Below, piece by piece: positions 63,426-64,000 of a DNA stretch of 64,000 nucleotides. Source of the stretch: Vagococcus fessus (GTDB lineage Bacteria; Bacillota; Bacilli; Lactobacillales; Vagococcaceae); the NCBI RefSeq assembly GCF_003987565.1, contig NZ_NGJY01000001.1, positions 62,001-126,000 on the forward strand, written 5' to 3'. Each line of letters begins with the position of its first letter. Position 1 is the stretch's first letter. The notes under the pieces were generated by a model. The model did not search any database, was not told the origin of the DNA, and worked only from the letters and a program-made list of their open reading frames with translations. Position numbers and translations under genes: made by a program.

Positions 63426-64000
63426 ATGACAATTCCAAGTTTTGCTGATCTAAAGAGAGACCTTCTCTCTTTAGAATCAGTTGATAAAAAAAGAGTCGTC
63501 GTAGCAAATGCGACAGATGAACATACTCTTCAAAGTGTTCTTTCACTTTACCATGAAGGCTTAATCACACCAATTTTAGTTGGTGATGAAAAAGAAATTA
63601 TAAGCTTACTAGAAACGTTAAAAGAAGAACCAAAAGATTTTGCGATTATTCACGGTAACGATGATACTGATACAGCTCAAAAGTCAGTAACGTTAATCAA
63701 AGAAGACAAAGCTGATGTGCTGATGAAGGGGCACCTTCAGACACGTGATTTACTAAAAGCTGTAGTAAATAAGGAGCATGGGATCAGAGAACAGAAAGTA
63801 TTGTCTCATGTGGCAATCAATGAAGTCCCTAGTTACCACAAGTTATTATTTATTACAGATGGTGGCATGATGTTGACACCTGATTTACCGACTAAAGAAG
63901 AGCTTTTAAAAAATGCTTTATCTGTAACAAAAGCATTAGGGTACGACGAAACAAAAATTGGTGTGTTAGATGCCACTGAAAATGTGAATCCTAAATTACA
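63426..64000 (+). CDS. ptb: Phosphate acyl(butyryl)transferase, 3' end outside window
   Basis: The frame is open from ATG 63426 to the window end (191 codons seen). SLESVDKKRVVVANATDEHTL, LMKGHLQTRDLLKAVVNKE and LLFITDGGMMLTPDLP match phosphate butyryltransferase (PTA_PTB family). It converts acyl-CoA and phosphate into acyl phosphate, which a kinase (buk, expected downstream) uses to make ATP. RBS AAGGAAAGGTG. Its place after E2 supports a branched-chain oxoacid catabolic operon, similar in content to ptb-buk-bkdDABC of Enterococcus faecalis but in another order. Confidence 0.9.
   Translation, partial: MTIPSFADLKRDLLSLESVDKKRVVVANATDEHTLQSVLSLYHEGLITPILVGDEKEIISLLETLKEEPKDFAIIHGNDDTDTAQKSVTLIKEDKADVLMKGHLQTRDLLKAVVNKEHGIREQKVLSHVAINEVPSYHKLLFITDGGMMLTPDLPTKEELLKNALSVTKALGYDETKIGVLDATENVNPKL

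Overview
The window looks like a chromosomal segment of a low-GC Gram-positive lactic acid bacterium, most likely Enterococcaceae (Enterococcus or Vagococcus-like). Reasons: strong Shine-Dalgarno sites and AT-rich codon use, an LPXTG surface protein, lipoproteins with LxGC lipoboxes, HprK, CdsB-type wall polymer enzymes (TagF-like), the secG-est-rnr-smpB and hprK-lgt-HAD-gpsA orders, an F-type ATPase operon, an EpuA-like protein after murA, and a 2-oxoacid dehydrogenase cluster with ptb. No phage or plasmid module is visible. Mobile DNA is limited to one decayed IS3-family copy and two ISL3-family transposase fragments.

Layout. 1-9.7 kb: end of an LPXTG surface protein, a serine beta-lactamase-fold protein, a CobW-type GTPase, a MarR/MFS drug efflux pair with a clear operator, a small PspC - YgbA_NO - DIP1984 gene group followed by a possible tRNA-like RNA, then a secreted two-domain peptidoglycan hydrolase facing a coiled-coil membrane protein. 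9.7-13.3 kb: a complete dedicated ECF transporter (S, T, A, A) behind a 566-base leader region. 13.4-21.8 kb: KtrB-type potassium channel, a YesMN-type two-component system, and a three-gene AfuABC/FbpABC-type importer that it probably controls, then a MazG-like protein. 22-26.5 kb: two teichoic-acid type glycerophosphotransferase genes and an IS graveyard. 26.6-29 kb: CsbD, an orphan ABC ATPase and a P1 (DmpA-like) peptidase. 29.1-33.2 kb: secG-est-rnr-smpB. 33.5-42.2 kb: atpBEFHAGDC, a DUF1146 protein, murA and an EpuA-like protein. 42.3-49.8 kb: yidD, GNAT, a ROK protein, the IS3 copy sitting in the loop of a terminator, an AEC carrier, a duplicated tRNA-Tyr/tRNA-Gln pair, a GH18 pseudogene, a FUSC protein and a lipoprotein. 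49.9-56 kb: mntH, hprK-lgt-(broken ppaX-like)-gpsA, a nucleoid-associated NdpA-like protein. 56-64 kb: a LysR regulator divergent from E3, a PTS EIIC-like membrane protein, E1alpha, E1beta, E2 and ptb, which runs off the window end.

How the genes work together. Energy and ion handling dominate: ATP synthase, KtrB and MntH. Envelope work is spread across the hydrolase, MurA, Lgt, TagF-like enzymes and the LPXTG protein. Carbon control appears in HprK and in three candidate CcpA cre sites placed before the importer, the GH18 pseudogene and the oxoacid dehydrogenase operon. The last operon should oxidise 2-oxoacids to acyl-CoA and, through Ptb, on to acyl phosphate for ATP.

Most novel candidates: the tRNA-like structured RNA next to the DIP1984-family gene, the PTS EIIC-like protein embedded in the oxoacid dehydrogenase operon, the strong hairpin between atpE and atpF, the unexplained leader of the ECF operon, and the IS inserted exactly between the arms of a terminator. 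All function calls come from reading the sequence and recognising families; no searches were run.
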